A DNA stretch of 45,324 bases. Source: Cylindrobasidium torrendii FP15055 ss-10 (Eukaryota > Basidiomycota > Agaricomycetes > Agaricales > Physalacriaceae). This document shows positions 23,840-37,826 of the stretch, one piece after another. Below the pieces are notes generated by a model. That model did not search any database. It was not told where the DNA came from and saw only the letters and a program-made list of their open reading frames with translations. The position numbers and the translations under genes were made by a program. The first letter of the stretch is position 1; every line of letters starts with the position of its first letter. Location of the stretch: assembly GCA_000934385.1 (NCBI GenBank), contig KN880629.1, positions 1 through 45,324 of the forward strand, written 5' to 3'.

Positions 23840-24291
23840 AGTTGGCTGTAGGAAGGAGGAAACAATAAGATCCTTTTTGTGGCAATAGAAGGCGCCTAAT
23901 TTCTACACGTGATCCAGAGCCGAGAGCCGTACCGTAGCATGACTACCACCACTTACACTTTCCCACGGTGTGTGGGAAAATGGCAGAAACAAGTGCCATT
24001 TGGGTGGTGCCACTGGCGAACATGATCGATGCCAGGTTCATCGGATCGCCGCCGAATGCACTAAACCTCATTCACTAACGAGACAGGAACATGTTTCCAC
24101 AGTCCTTCTGCGAAGAGACTTCATTAAGAGACATGCTTGCAGCTACACCGAGACGTTCAGATTCCATACAATTAAGTACTAAGTAGTATTAGTATACATC
24201 CCTCCTTTCGTCTCCAATGAAATCCCCCTCTAAATAACCAATATACATTCGCTCATCGTCTTTTTTTTCAAATCTTGAAGCTTGAAGCCAC
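23840..24291. other. Intergenic region upstream of the SET gene
   Basis: About 450 bp with the SET-gene promoter on the left and the SEC59 3' UTR on the right. It contains an 8-bp inverted repeat (listed separately) and an AT-rich stretch with a run of nine T near 24260. Confidence 0.4.
23959..23979. repeat. Perfect 8-bp inverted repeat in the SET-gene promoter
   Basis: TTTCCCAC and GTGGGAAA are separated by 5 nt, about 120 bp upstream of the SET-gene start. The shape fits a binding site for a dimeric regulator, but no named factor is implied. Confidence 0.5.
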
Positions 24292-27200
24292 CTAGAGGTC
24301 TCCGAGTGACAACATGCTCCAGAGATACAACGGCAACGTCAAATTATCGTTCTGGTCGGAGAACGCCTCGAGCGCTGCTCCGATACTCACGATCAGCGTG
24401 TATCGTTTTGTCTGTGCGACATAAGCATCAAACGGCGCTTTGCATCGTGGGACGTACGGAGAACGGGTCAACCAGGCCAAACAGCCTGAGTATCCATGCC
24501 GAACCTATAATCGATACCGCAAACGCAATGCTCCCCTCTAGGGTCTTCGGGGTCGAAGGCGACCAACGGTGGGTCCCAATCTTTTTGCCAACAATAGACG
24601 CCTGCAACGCGTCAGCCCAGTTATTATAGAAGGGCGGACATGCCTACCAGTGCATCGCCTATCCCCAGAACCAGAACACCTGTAAAGCAAACCAGCTTGG
24701 TCGACCTTCTCGCTCATCAGTACATGCCACATTCCTTTTCAGAAATGTACGTACGCTTCGAACCACAAGCTTCCCGCACACCCCGTCAAAAGGTAGAAGT
24801 GACTCAAAATGGCCGTCCCATTGTCACGATGGTCCAAAAACTCGTTCATGAAGAGATGGATCATCGCCCCGAATGGGTAGATCGCAAAGTACCGCACGTA
24901 CTCCGCGAACGTGAACAACGCGAATGCGACGCTGAACGACAGGTGGGTAAAGGCGGGCTGAGAGTAACATCAGACATAAGAATGCTGATACTGGGTGCAG
25001 AACATACGTCGAAAGCAATCCCCGGAATGAACATAATGACAGTAAGAGCATGAAATGATTTCCGTCTCGCATTCAACTTGAGCGTTGGAACGCGCTTGTC
25101 TGCAGCGTCGAGCAATTCCGTAGCTACAACAGGGCTTCAGTCAGTGCAACAATACTCCTAATTTTAAATATTCACCTAGTGAACCACCCGATGCCATGAT
25201 AGGCGGTGACGGCAATGGTGGGGCGCCAGAGCCTGTCACTGGGTCAGGTTGCTGCAACGGCTGCGTCCCTGCGTTCACTCCAGTGTTCACCCCCGGTACC
25301 ACCAAGCTATCTCCATTGTTCGAAGACCACGCGCGGAATCTCTTGTTCCGTGCGAGTTGCCTCGTCCACCCTGCTACACTCAGAGAACCCAAAATGGCCC
25401 AGTAGAGCAGCAACATCGGCCGACTCCATTTTCTCCTCCCATCGAGAAGCCAATAGACAATCCAAACCCAGGGATCCCTATTCCCAAGACACCACCGGGT
25501 CCACATCCCGATGGGCCCAAATACCAAGACAAAGACTGCTCCGTAGAACGCGAGCGCGAGGAGCCGCCGCTGGCGCAATTTGTCTTCGGGTTTCAACTTG
25601 AGGCGCCGAACAGGACTTTGAGCAATATGGCGAGAGAGAACGAGGATCGGGGAGAGGATGAATCCGGAGAGTAGCGCGCCTGCGACAAGCGCAAGCTGAA
25701 AAATTAACAGAGGTGTGGGTTGCCTGTATGTTTTGATGAAGGGAGTGGATTCCGGCCAAAACTATATGAAGTCAGTAATCGGGCACACAACGGGAAGAGG
25801 AAACCACAGACCCGCGCGATGTTGATATTTAGAAACTCCATCATCAGGGCAGTTCCTCCGAAGCAAACGAGGCTCAGCTCGCCCAGCGTGAACACTCTGT
25901 GTGCCAGACGAAGACACACATACAATGTGAATTGATAGAACAGGGCAATGAAAACAACTTCGAGCAAGGATAAATCTGGCTAGGTGTTAGTCTTGATTTG
26001 TACACCAAACGGTTCCTCACGTTGCCATATGCCAATGTCCCACCGCCGAAGGACGAACTTGGCTGTGAGGCTAAGGAGACTGGTGCCAACTGAGAAGAGA
26101 ATATAGAATGAACCACGCAGGTCCTCTCGTCGGGGTACGGAACCACGTTCTCCTTCAGGAAGGTTTCGGCGTTTGACGAATCGGTCCTCCAGCCATCGGG
26201 ATGTCGCAATATGGAAAAGAAGGATGGAAGAACAAAGGGTAGCGACGGAAACAACATTGTATCTGGATAGCGTCAAGGCGTCGAGTGCGGAGTATATGCC
26301 AACGGTGGTAGGTTTCTCAACGCGCCATTCGGTAGTAAACATCCCATCAGAAGACATCAACTGCCTTGTAGCGCCATGGAGGACGGCCACTGCAATGAGA
26401 GGCCCAAATAAAAGGCCAGTCAGGGCACCGTCGTCTGTGGAATCCCTTGATAAAGCGTGAGCCAGGTACTCGACCCTTCATCCAGACGACCTTACCGGTA
26501 ATTTTTTGGCACGGACATCCAAAGGAACGCAAAGGACGATTTGTTAGGTGAGCTTGACCGCTTTTGGTCACGAATGTCGAATCGACCAACTGGAGTTCTA
26601 GGTGTGGGAGGCAGTGATAGTGATACAGACACCGGAGTTGAGAAGAATGGCCGGGGCGGTGATTCGTGGCGGCGAATAGTAGAATGAGTCCATAACATGT
26701 ACAATGCAGAGGAAGCAAATAACACATGTAATTCTATAATAGCGTCAGTGCAAGGCCGACCGTGCATGTGGACCGAGTTACCTGTCGCCAACCATACATT
26801 GTAGTTTTGGATCGGAAGGAGAGTATTCATTGGTGCACTGTCCACCTCGATAAGCTTTGAGCAGGCAAATAAAATAGAGCCGAGAAGAATGATTGATTCG
26901 CCGGCCTGTTTGGAGTCCATAGAGAACGACCAAGCCCACGGTAGGAAAGCCAGGTGAATGTTGAATTGTAGATGCGCAGGCAGTACGGTCGTCGGGCTCG
27001 TGGAGGGGATAGCGTGTACGAGTGGTGATTGCGTTCTGGCCGCCATGGGTTTCCTGACTGCGACAGGCGAGCGAGACAGTGTGAAGGGAACATGATTTTC
27101 GACCCCGGGGCCAGGTCTGACTGGCGAGTCCCTGGTAACGCGACGGATTGAAGGGCCTATCGGTATCCGTGTAGAAGAAAACGCACGACCGCGAGAGATA

Positions 27201-27390
27201 ACGGTCCCTTCATCCTCTGTCTCGTCCTCGTCTGTCGTTTCATGCTCCGAGCCGTGGCTGCTCACGATTGAGCTCACTCGCACAGTTGCGATGAAGTTGA
27301 GACGCACCCAGATGACCCCGCTTGGTAGCTAGAACTCCATTCAAAAGTGGGCGATGAGTGATCTGGCGCTCCTTCGATGGATTCCGGCAT
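24292..27390 (-). CDS. SEC59: Dolichol kinase (SEC59)
   Basis: A minus-strand gene with many exons and many hydrophobic segments. The start is MPESIEGAPDHSS on a short first exon at 27390, followed by an acidic and then Arg/Pro-rich cytosolic leader. Multiple membrane spans follow. The C-terminal catalytic half is characteristic: LNARRKSFHALTVIMFIPG, FAEYVRYFAIYPFG, HLFMNEFLDHRDNG, VLVLGIGDALASIVGKKIG, STPKTLEGSIAF, and the end YLWSMLSLGDL. Dolichol kinase is an ER membrane enzyme that uses CTP to phosphorylate dolichol for N-glycosylation, O-mannosylation and GPI anchors. The IGDALASIVG segment is the proposed CTP-binding region. The C-terminal half is secure; several exon borders in the transmembrane middle (25100-26500) are not resolved. 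Confidence 0.88.
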
Positions 27391-28189
27391 GCGCTTGCGA
27401 GCTTGCTTCACGTGCGTCGAGCGCCTATTCGAGGCATCCAAGGTAGCATTGCGCGATGCGGGTGTCCGTGACCGGGACGCCGGCGGTGATGGAGATGAGT
27501 GTGAACGCGGCAGATTGGAAGATGGGCGTTTGAAGCAGAGTGCCCCAGGTGTCGTGTTACTTCGGTGTCATTAATTATGATCGCGTAACCACATGGCGGA
27601 AATCACATGCTCTTTGAACAATGGCCTGACTTTCTCTTTCCAGCTTTGCCCAACTTCCCGACCAATGCGTATCACAGAGATGTTACCTACAACTATTGTC
27701 GAATTTCGCCGAAGCTATGGTGATTTATGCTATTTTATGAGCACTGTAATACGAGATGGCCTTTTGGCTCTCACTTCAAGACTGCTGCAGTCACTACTAT
27801 TCAGCGATTTACTGTTGTCAGTGTCAGGACGTAGAAGAGAGCCTGTGGGCTACTCAACAAATAAGTACGAATCAATAGGCATTCCATGCCTATGTAAAGC
27901 TCTGTGGTAGTGGTGGTGGTTAGTGAATGAATATTATTGAATCGACGAGTGTGTAGACATCAATATTCATCAATGTTCATTCCATCTTGATTCTTACTTA
28001 CAGGATCCTTAACAGAAGGCATAGCGCGCCGAGGACGGCAATCACTTGCGCTCTAATAGAGTTGGAATACGCTATAGGTGCCGGCGTCGGGCATGCTTCA
28101 GCTTCAGCGCTCATACACGTAGAAGGCCAACCAAACTACCACATTCTCTGCGTGAACAACTCCCTGTACAGGCGCCAGTTCTGCTCAGC
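27391..28189. other. Divergent intergenic region SEC59 / UNG
   Basis: About 800 bp between opposed start codons. A CACGTG E-box-like hexamer lies at about 27409. A plus-strand frame at 27593-27910 resembles nothing I know. The right part, AT-rich with GT-rich tracts near 27905, likely holds the UNG promoter. Confidence 0.4.
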
Positions 28190-29661
28190 ATGCCCTCCTC
28201 ACAACCAGACGACGACGGCGTTTTCCTCGAAGATGTTCAGGTCCCTTTCACGCGTTCGAAGCAGACAGAGGACGCGTCGTCGCGCTCGTCGTCTCAGGCA
28301 ACAACCTCAGCTCCAGAGAAGAAGAAGACCACGGCGACGAAAAGACAGCGAAGCATAGCTGATATGTTCACAAGCACTCCCACTTCGAAGAAAGTCAAGG
28401 CGACCGCAGAGTCCAGTGCCACTAGCACACCACCAAAGGTTACGGAGGCATTGGCCTTCGGGACCGTCAAGTTGAACGCCATTCCCTTCAATTTGGCGAC
28501 CTTCGTGGACTCCCTCTCCGACGAAAATCGTCAGTTATTGGATCTGGAGTCCAAAACAATGGGCAATAGCTGGCTAAAGCTTCTTCAAGTTGAGATCACC
28601 AAGGCGTACTTCTTGCGTCTGAAGGTGAACATCCAAAAGCCATCCCATCAAATCACTTATAGCTTCCAAGACCTTCCTCCATAAAGAGATGAACGGTGGT
28701 GTCATTGTGTTTCCCCCAGGTAACTTGATATAGATCATGGACACTTTCCCACGCCTTTAAACCTGACTTGTTTAGCTCAGGATATCTACGCATGGTCTCG
28801 CACACCTCTAGGCAAAGTCAAGGTCGTTATCATAGGTGCGGTATGCATGATGCCCTCCTTGCCCACTAGTTCATGATTAGCAGGCCAAGACCCCTACCAC
28901 GGTCGAAATCAAGCCCATGGACTCTCCTTCTCAGTCCCACGGGGTGTCAACGTGCCCCCATCCCTTGTCAATGTACGCTAGCTCTTCGTTCCTCTCGGTG
29001 TAACCCATTATCCCTTCTTTCTCCAGATTTATGCCGAGTTAAAGAACGAATATGATGGCGCCTTCACTGCTCCGAAGCATGGGTACGCTATTATCCTCAG
29101 GTTCAAAGAGAGCTTTACTCTGACTCTACCTTGAGTAATTTGTCTGCTTGGGCCTCCGAAGGAGTCCTGTTGCTTAACACCTGTCTTACTGTTCGTGCAC
29201 ACGAGCCCGGTTCACACGCCGACAAAGGCTGGGAGCAGTTCACGGACAAAGTCGTCGACGTTATAGACAGATATGGCGGTGCAAACCTCCCGACCACAAG
29301 CGGGGAGAAAGGTTTCGGGAACGGCGTCGTCTTCATCGCCTGGGGCGCATGGGCTGCCAAACGCGTCGCGAAACTAGACCAAGTCCGCCCATCAGTTTGC
29401 CACCGGGCAGAACCGATCGCTAAATTTCCTTTTAGAGCAAGCATCTGATACTGAAGAGCGCGGTAAGTCCTTGAGGCGCAACTGACTTTGAAAATCGCTA
29501 ATTTGGATGCCTTCCGGCCTCTTCAGCATCCTTCGCCTCGTTCTGCCGACCGAGGCTTCTTTGGAAACAACCACTTCAAGCTGGCGAATGCCTGGTTGGA
29601 GAAAAAGTATGGGGATGCCGGCACAGTGGATTGGTGCAGTATCACCAAGCAAGAAGAGTGA
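28190..29661 (+). CDS. UNG1: Uracil-DNA glycosylase, family 1 (UNG)
   Basis: Seven or more exons. The N-terminal region carries a PCNA-interacting-like box ([12 protein letters not shown]) in a Lys/Thr-rich leader. Then the UNG fold: VVIIGQDPYHG (catalytic water-activating motif), [46 protein letters not shown], and [17 protein letters not shown] (catalytic histidine and minor-groove loop). The final exon ends [12 protein letters not shown] at the stop 29659-29661. The enzyme removes uracil from DNA in base excision repair, in the nucleus and probably mitochondria. Introns restore each motif exactly; for example the donor within IIG joins to QDPYH. The start is the first ATG of the frame that follows the upstream AG-rich leader. 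Confidence 0.96.
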
Positions 29662-30424
29662 CTTTTGTGTTGCGGCTTTTGATACATCCTTCAAAGGGAT
29701 TTTACCTCTATCTTGTATCACCCCCAACGAACAGGGCTACTAGTTCCTTTCACCCAGTGGCGCAACCAACGCCCCAATTTCATCCTTTACTTCTTTCCCG
29801 TCACAGTGGTCTGCCGTGGTGGCCACCGCGTTGTATCGAAGCCCCGATACAAGCCCCTTTGCGCGTCAAAACGGTTGTCGGCCTCCCGCCGGCACGAGAT
29901 GTCGCGGCGGGGGCCGTAGCCATCGTCGCTCCTATGTGTACAGCTCGCGCATCACTAAAACGAAAGACGGAGCTAAAACAAACGGTCGGAAGGTGTCGTT
30001 TGCTATCGACGCGCAGTCGCCGGTCACAGAATTTGTAGCACACTAAAAGTACCACTCTAGGGGAGTGCCCTAATTCTTCGCAGCCCCTTCAACTCGCGCT
30101 GAGCTCCCGGCGCAAAGCATGGTACGGTCGTACACATTCAACGGCAGCGTAAGTAAGGCTGGAGGCGTTAGTGTAGGTAATTAAGGGTAATAATTGTATC
30201 TACGGGTGTGATAGAGTATGACCTAGATTTCAGCTGTACATAGGATGCGCAAATATACGGGTCATACAGTTGTAAAATGTAATAAGGATACAATAGGGTG
30301 TGGTGCAGGCGGTCGGGTATGCAACACGCGAGGTCTCCAGGCTCGAATAAACTAGAGCGACCAGCGTTTTGGAGGGAGTACGTACAACATTATGTCCAAC
30401 ATTAATGGCGTATTTACGCAGCCT
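29662..30424. other. Intergenic region downstream of UNG
   Basis: About 760 bp. The left part may encode a small protein (see next entry). The right part, 30050-30420, is AT-rich and lacks convincing frames; it probably contains the 3' UTR of the poly-Q gene. Confidence 0.4.
29816..30046 (+). CDS. Possible small protein or terminal exon with a KVSFA motif
   Basis: A frame of 76 codons whose nominal first codon is GTG, not ATG, so if real it is the last exon of a spliced gene. It ends NGRKVSFAIDAQSPVTEF, which contains an [R/K]VxF-type docking sequence of the kind used by protein phosphatase 1 regulators. The rest is Arg/Gly-rich and resembles no family I know. It could equally be UNG 3' UTR. 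Weak call. Confidence 0.15.
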   Translation: MVATALYRSPDTSPFARQNGCRPPAGTRCRGGGRSHRRSYVYSSRITKTKDGAKTNGRKVSFAIDAQSPVTEFVAH

Positions 30425-31594
30425 TCACGACATGGGATCCATGCGGTCGTCCTCACCATACGCCCGGGAGAGGTGGTGGGGAATGTGTCCTGGCGGGGGT
30501 GAAGGCAGCCTAATTCCAGGGTTTTGACTGGGGTGCGAAAGAGCGTGGTATTGTTGCTGCTGCTGCTGTTGTTGTGCGTGCTGCTGCTGCTGCTGTTGCT
30601 GCTGTTGCTGCTGCTGGGGCTCGGTCATGGACCGCCGATGCGGGTATGAAAGTGCAGACTCCCGAGGCGAATGGTACGAGGAATGGATAGACGGCGTGGA
30701 CATGGGTGGGCTAGGCGGTTGTTGCATCGGATTGTCGTACGGCGACTGGGTTGGATACCCGTACTGAGTATGTGACCGCGATTGCTCGTCTCGATAGCTA
30801 GATGAGCTCCCATAGCTGCTAGGCGTGGGCTGGCGTTCAAGGTGGTGCGAGTGACCGTAGGAGCTCGACGATCCCATGTAAGATGTGCTAGGCACTGAGC
30901 GCGACAAGGGCGACATGGTGGACGTTTGCGGGTATGGGTTTCCAGTGTGCGGGTTGTGATAGATCTTAAGCGGGGCAGGGTTCATCGGTGGTAGTGGATA
31001 GGATGTTGAGGCTGACGAAGATGGCATGGACGATACGTTGGGTACATCTGCCTGATCTAGGACTTGCAGCTGGTCCCAAGCTGGCTCCAACTCCGGCACG
31101 TTCCGGTGCATTGAACGCGCAAGGGCGCCTGGAGACAAGGACGAGGCGCGCGCCGAGTCAGGCGAGCTTGACGAATCGCGGGCGTCGCTGAGAAGGCTGT
31201 GTGTGGCAAGGGACGACGACGACGACGCGATTGTATGGTGCGGCGTTGGAGAATTGTCTGTGTGCCTATCCTTGCCTGTAGGTCCTTTACCTAGCGGCGG
31301 GCGATTTGCTGGTGGCAGGCCCAATGCTGCGCGAAGGTGATCGTTTTCTCTCTCGAGCTCGGACACTCGATCCTCCAAGTCCTGGACACGCTTTGAGCAA
31401 TCTCCTTGGATTTCTGCATCTGCTAACGCACCTTCAGATGTGCTGCTCGGCGTGCCCGAAATGCCCGCTGCACATCGCGAGCTCTGTTGGGCGGTAGAGA
31501 GTCGTTGCTGGCGAGATAGGTCAGCCATCGTAGTGCATAGCCTGGCCATGCTGCTCACCGCTTGCGGCCCCTCTTCGACGAAGATGACATCCAC
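30425..31594 (-). CDS. Low-complexity protein with leucine zipper and poly-Gln
   Basis: One uninterrupted frame of 389 residues on the minus strand. Residues about 68-90 (KRVQDLEDRVSELERENDHL) form a short coiled coil with leucines at 73, 80 and 87. The remainder is Ser/Pro/Tyr/His-rich, with two glutamine runs near residues 330-350 encoded by a CAG/CAA tract, and an Arg-Met-Asp-rich end. No basic DNA-contact region precedes the zipper, so it is not a clear bZIP factor. Disordered Gln/Ser/Pro-rich composition with a short coiled coil is common in transcriptional cofactors and condensate-forming proteins, but no function is claimed. An upstream exon cannot be excluded. Confidence 0.65.
   Translation of the reverse strand: MDVIFVEEGPQAVSSMARLCTTMADLSRQQRLSTAQQSSRCAAGISGTPSSTSEGALADAEIQGDCSKRVQDLEDRVSELERENDHLRAALGLPPANRPPLGKGPTGKDRHTDNSPTPHHTIASSSSSLATHSLLSDARDSSSSPDSARASSLSPGALARSMHRNVPELEPAWDQLQVLDQADVPNVSSMPSSSASTSYPLPPMNPAPLKIYHNPHTGNPYPQTSTMSPLSRSVPSTSYMGSSSSYGHSHHLERQPTPSSYGSSSSYRDEQSRSHTQYGYPTQSPYDNPMQQPPSPPMSTPSIHSSYHSPRESALSYPHRRSMTEPQQQQQQQQQQQQHAQQQQQQQQYHALSHPSQNPGIRLPSPPPGHIPHHLSRAYGEDDRMDPMS
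30549..30616. repeat. CAG/CAA trinucleotide tract (poly-Gln)
   Basis: On the plus strand this is an interrupted run of TGC/TTG triplets (TGCTGCTGCTG...TTG) with a short TGCGTG break, encoding two glutamine runs separated by His-Ala in the minus-strand protein. Mixed CAG and CAA codons are expected to limit slippage. Confidence 0.85.
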
Positions 31595-32187
31595 GAAAGT
31601 CTCAAATGTTTGTGTGTAGGTTTAGGATGTGGCTGGAGGACTTCTAGGCAGCCTCTGCGCTACGCTGCCTTCGCTAGACCGACGGGAAACACTTGAAAGT
31701 TTTGAGCACAATGGATACCAAAGGGAAAGAGCCGCTCTTACGATCGGAGGAATTATAAGGTTGAAAAGGGTTCGTCTGTCTCCTTGCCCTTTTCGGAACT
31801 AGATGATCTATATGGTCCAGGCGTGGCCTATCGATAAATGAAACAACGCAACTCACAAACTCTCCTGTCCGCTCGTGGACACCGGTTCCATTGTCATATG
31901 TCCCATGGCAACTATGTCGCGTATCAGCCTCCTGTACAAAAACTGTTGCAGCCAAAAGAAAGGCAAACGTACTGTCAAAGAACCAATCGCCAACCAGCAG
32001 ACTTTCACCAGGTTGCGTGGGAAAAAATTATATAGATTCAATGTCTATTGTACACGCTTGTGGTACCCTGTACACGCGATAGGTTAATCTCAGGCGACCC
32101 TGCACCATCTCACTGCCCTCATCATCATCTCCCCAATCAGTAAACTCCGACTGCCGAATCCGACTTAGTGCCTCCGGGACGTGTTTC
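31595..32187. other. Intergenic region upstream of the poly-Q gene
   Basis: About 590 bp. It contains the promoter and 5' UTR of the poly-Q gene and the XPB 3' UTR. Minus-strand frames of about 60-90 codons occur but match nothing. The segment 32040-32187 continues an XPB-side frame with acidic composition that I could not connect by a credible intron. Confidence 0.4.
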
Positions 32188-35558
<3,371 letters not shown>

Positions 35559-35705
35559 GGTATGGATGCTCGTAGTCAGCGACAGAAGAACAAATCAGCG
35601 AAGTTGCATGAATCATGGCGATCGGGGCAAGGCCGCGCGGAGTTTAAATTGCGGGCCGAACCGCTCTTGCCCTTCACCATCACCCTTTGACCCCGCCAGT
35701 TCAAT
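35559..35705. promoter_or_regulatory. Presumed bidirectional promoter XPB/BBP
   Basis: 147 bp between opposed start codons. No TATA box is evident. It must serve both the TFIIH helicase and the branchpoint-binding protein. Confidence 0.5.
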
Positions 35706-37457
35706 ATGTGGAGACCCGCAACCCGCCAGATCACCGGAACCAACGATGGTAAAAGTTTTGCTCGCTCATCGTGGACTAAATTCTGACGGAAATCCAGTTC
35801 CTCTCGGAACACGTCGCAGATTTGGCGCACAGCCGGCCGACGATAACAACGGCTCGACGCCTCGCCTGGCTCAACCATCGCCATCTGCATACCCCAAGGC
35901 GTATGAGCAGGAGAGTCCTGGAAAGCGCGGACGCGACGAAACGCCTGTTGGCGATCCCCAAGGTATGTCTAGCACCCTGACTATAGCTCGTTTGCATCCT
36001 CGCTTGGGCGATGCCTACCGTCTGGACCTGAACAACTCGGCCAATCTTCCTTCACTCACCCACTAACCTTTACACTGACGCAATACTAACCGTTGTTGTG
36101 ATTTACTCACCATTAGTCGACGCTAACGCACCCCGAAAACGTCGCAGTCGCTGGGGCGAGGCCAAGACTGAGATCCCTGGACTGCCAACCGCTATCTCTG
36201 CTGCTGGTGTTTCGCAAAGGCAGCTCGACAACTATGCTATTCACCTCCGCCTTGAAGAAATCAACCGCAAGTTGCGACTGAATGATTTTATTCCACCCGA
36301 ACGCGAGCGGTGCGTTGCTTATTTTCATTCGCGGTCCTTTTGCTGATCGCCTGTTAGATCCCCTTCCCCAGCCCCCACATACGATAGCCATGGCCGCAGG
36401 ACTAACACACGCGAAGTGCGTTATCGCAAAAAACTCGAGGACGAGCGCATGCGACTTGTCGACCGTGCTATGAAGAACGACCCTAACTTCCGTCCTCCTG
36501 TCGAGTACCAACAGCAAAAGCGTTCCCAGCGTCCGTCTGACAAGGTCTACATTCCCGTCAAGGAGTTCCCCGAAATCAACTTTTTCGGTCTGCTCGTTGG
36601 TCCTCGTGGCAATAGCTTGAAGAAGATGGAGCGGGAGAGCGGTGCCAAGATTAGCATTCGCGGCAAGGGCAGTGTCAAGGAGGGCAAGGCTCGTCCGGAG
36701 CAGTTTGCGGATGATGCCGAAGAAGACCTTCACTGTCTAATCATGGCTGATACTCAGGACAAGGTCACTGCCTGTGTCAAATTGATTAACAGGGTTATCG
36801 AGACGGTAAGGTTTAATTCTCGTTTATGGCCGCTCATGCTTAAATGTCTTCCAGGCCGCGTCGACGCCCGAAGGACAAAATGATCACAAGCGCAACCAGC
36901 TCCGCGAGCTGGCTGCTCTGAATGGTACCCTCCGTGACGATGAAAATCAGATTTGCCAGAATTGTGGAGGCGTTGGCCATCGCAAGTACGACTGCCCCGA
37001 ACAGCGCAACTACACCGCCAACATTATCTGTCGTGTCTGCGGCAGCGCCGGTCATATGGCTCGTGACTGCACTGTCAACCGGGATCCCGCCGCTATGAAT
37101 CAGCAAGGTGCACCAGGTGGTATGAGTGGCCCTGGATTCGACTCTGAATACGCCAAGCTCATGGCTGAGCTCGGTGAGGGTCCTGCTCCCCCGCAAGGCG
37201 CCAACCCTCAAGATGCTGTCAACCCATCATGGCAAGCTCCACCTCCCAACAACGAGTACGTCGCGGGCGCGTCGACCATTCCACCCTGGCGCCGCCCCGA
37301 AGCCTGGATTTCCAACTCGCAGCCTCCGCCTCAGAACCAGGGATACTATCCACCTCAGGGTGGATATGGGGGCGCTTGGGCTGGATTCCAGCAACAGCAA
37401 GGTTACCCTCCTCAACAGCAGGACTACTCTTCGAATTACGCCGCTTATGGTTACTGA
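35706..37457 (+). CDS. MSL5: Branchpoint-bridging protein (BBP/SF1)
   Basis: Five exons. The start [14 protein letters not shown] joins to [10 protein letters not shown] after intron 35749-35797. Then come the helix-hairpin and SPSP motif region ([29 protein letters not shown]), the KH-QUA2 RNA-binding domain ([38 protein letters not shown]), and two CCHC zinc knuckles ([14 protein letters not shown] and [14 protein letters not shown]). The tail is Pro/Gln/Tyr-rich ([11 protein letters not shown]), ending NYAAYGY. The protein recognises the intron branch sequence in early spliceosome assembly and bridges to U2AF. The ULM-like SRW motif near the N-terminus would bind the large U2AF subunit. 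Intron-rich neighbours in this window are among its expected substrates. Confidence 0.97.
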
Positions 37458-37826
37458 AGCAAGGATGGAGCGTAGTGCTAACAAAATCGTCACCTATAAC
37501 CACCTAACCCATCCCAGCACTAATTCTCGCCGCGCGATTCCCCCATCCTCTGTTCACCGATGTTTTTATCGTATACGACCTTCGTGGCGCACTTGACGAA
37601 CTTTCTTCACATTGTATCGTACGCGGTCTTCTCCAGCTAACGAGATCCACTAGCTTTGTTCATTTGCTCGATATGTATCCCTCCTTAATTTCTCGGTTGG
37701 TGTGGTGTGAACTCCTTTTTTCGATAAACGACAGCCCAGGAGAAAATGCGTCTGCCGTAAGCAGTCCGAAGTGAACAACTCCAATTCCCAAAATAAATAA
37801 TTTAAAAGCTCATAGGACTGCTGCTA
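37458..37826. other. Convergent 3' region of BBP and the GH76-type gene
   Basis: About 370 bp between two convergent stop codons. It should hold both 3' UTRs; AT-rich towards 37790-37810. No gene was found. Confidence 0.45.

Noticed and set aside
26492..27307. 271-codon minus-strand frame as a complete separate gene
   Set aside because: Its nominal first codon is GTG and its first residues lie in an intron of SEC59; with the exon at 27390 it becomes part of dolichol kinase.
30549..30616. Repeat tract as a possible CRISPR or satellite array
   Set aside because: It is a simple trinucleotide tract encoding glutamine, with no spacer-repeat organisation; CRISPR arrays are also not expected in a fungal genome.
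31674..31955. 93-codon minus-strand frame with KRARRQT as a possible basic region for the zipper protein
   Set aside because: The spacing and frame do not connect to the zipper by a credible intron, and the sequence lacks the bZIP basic signature.
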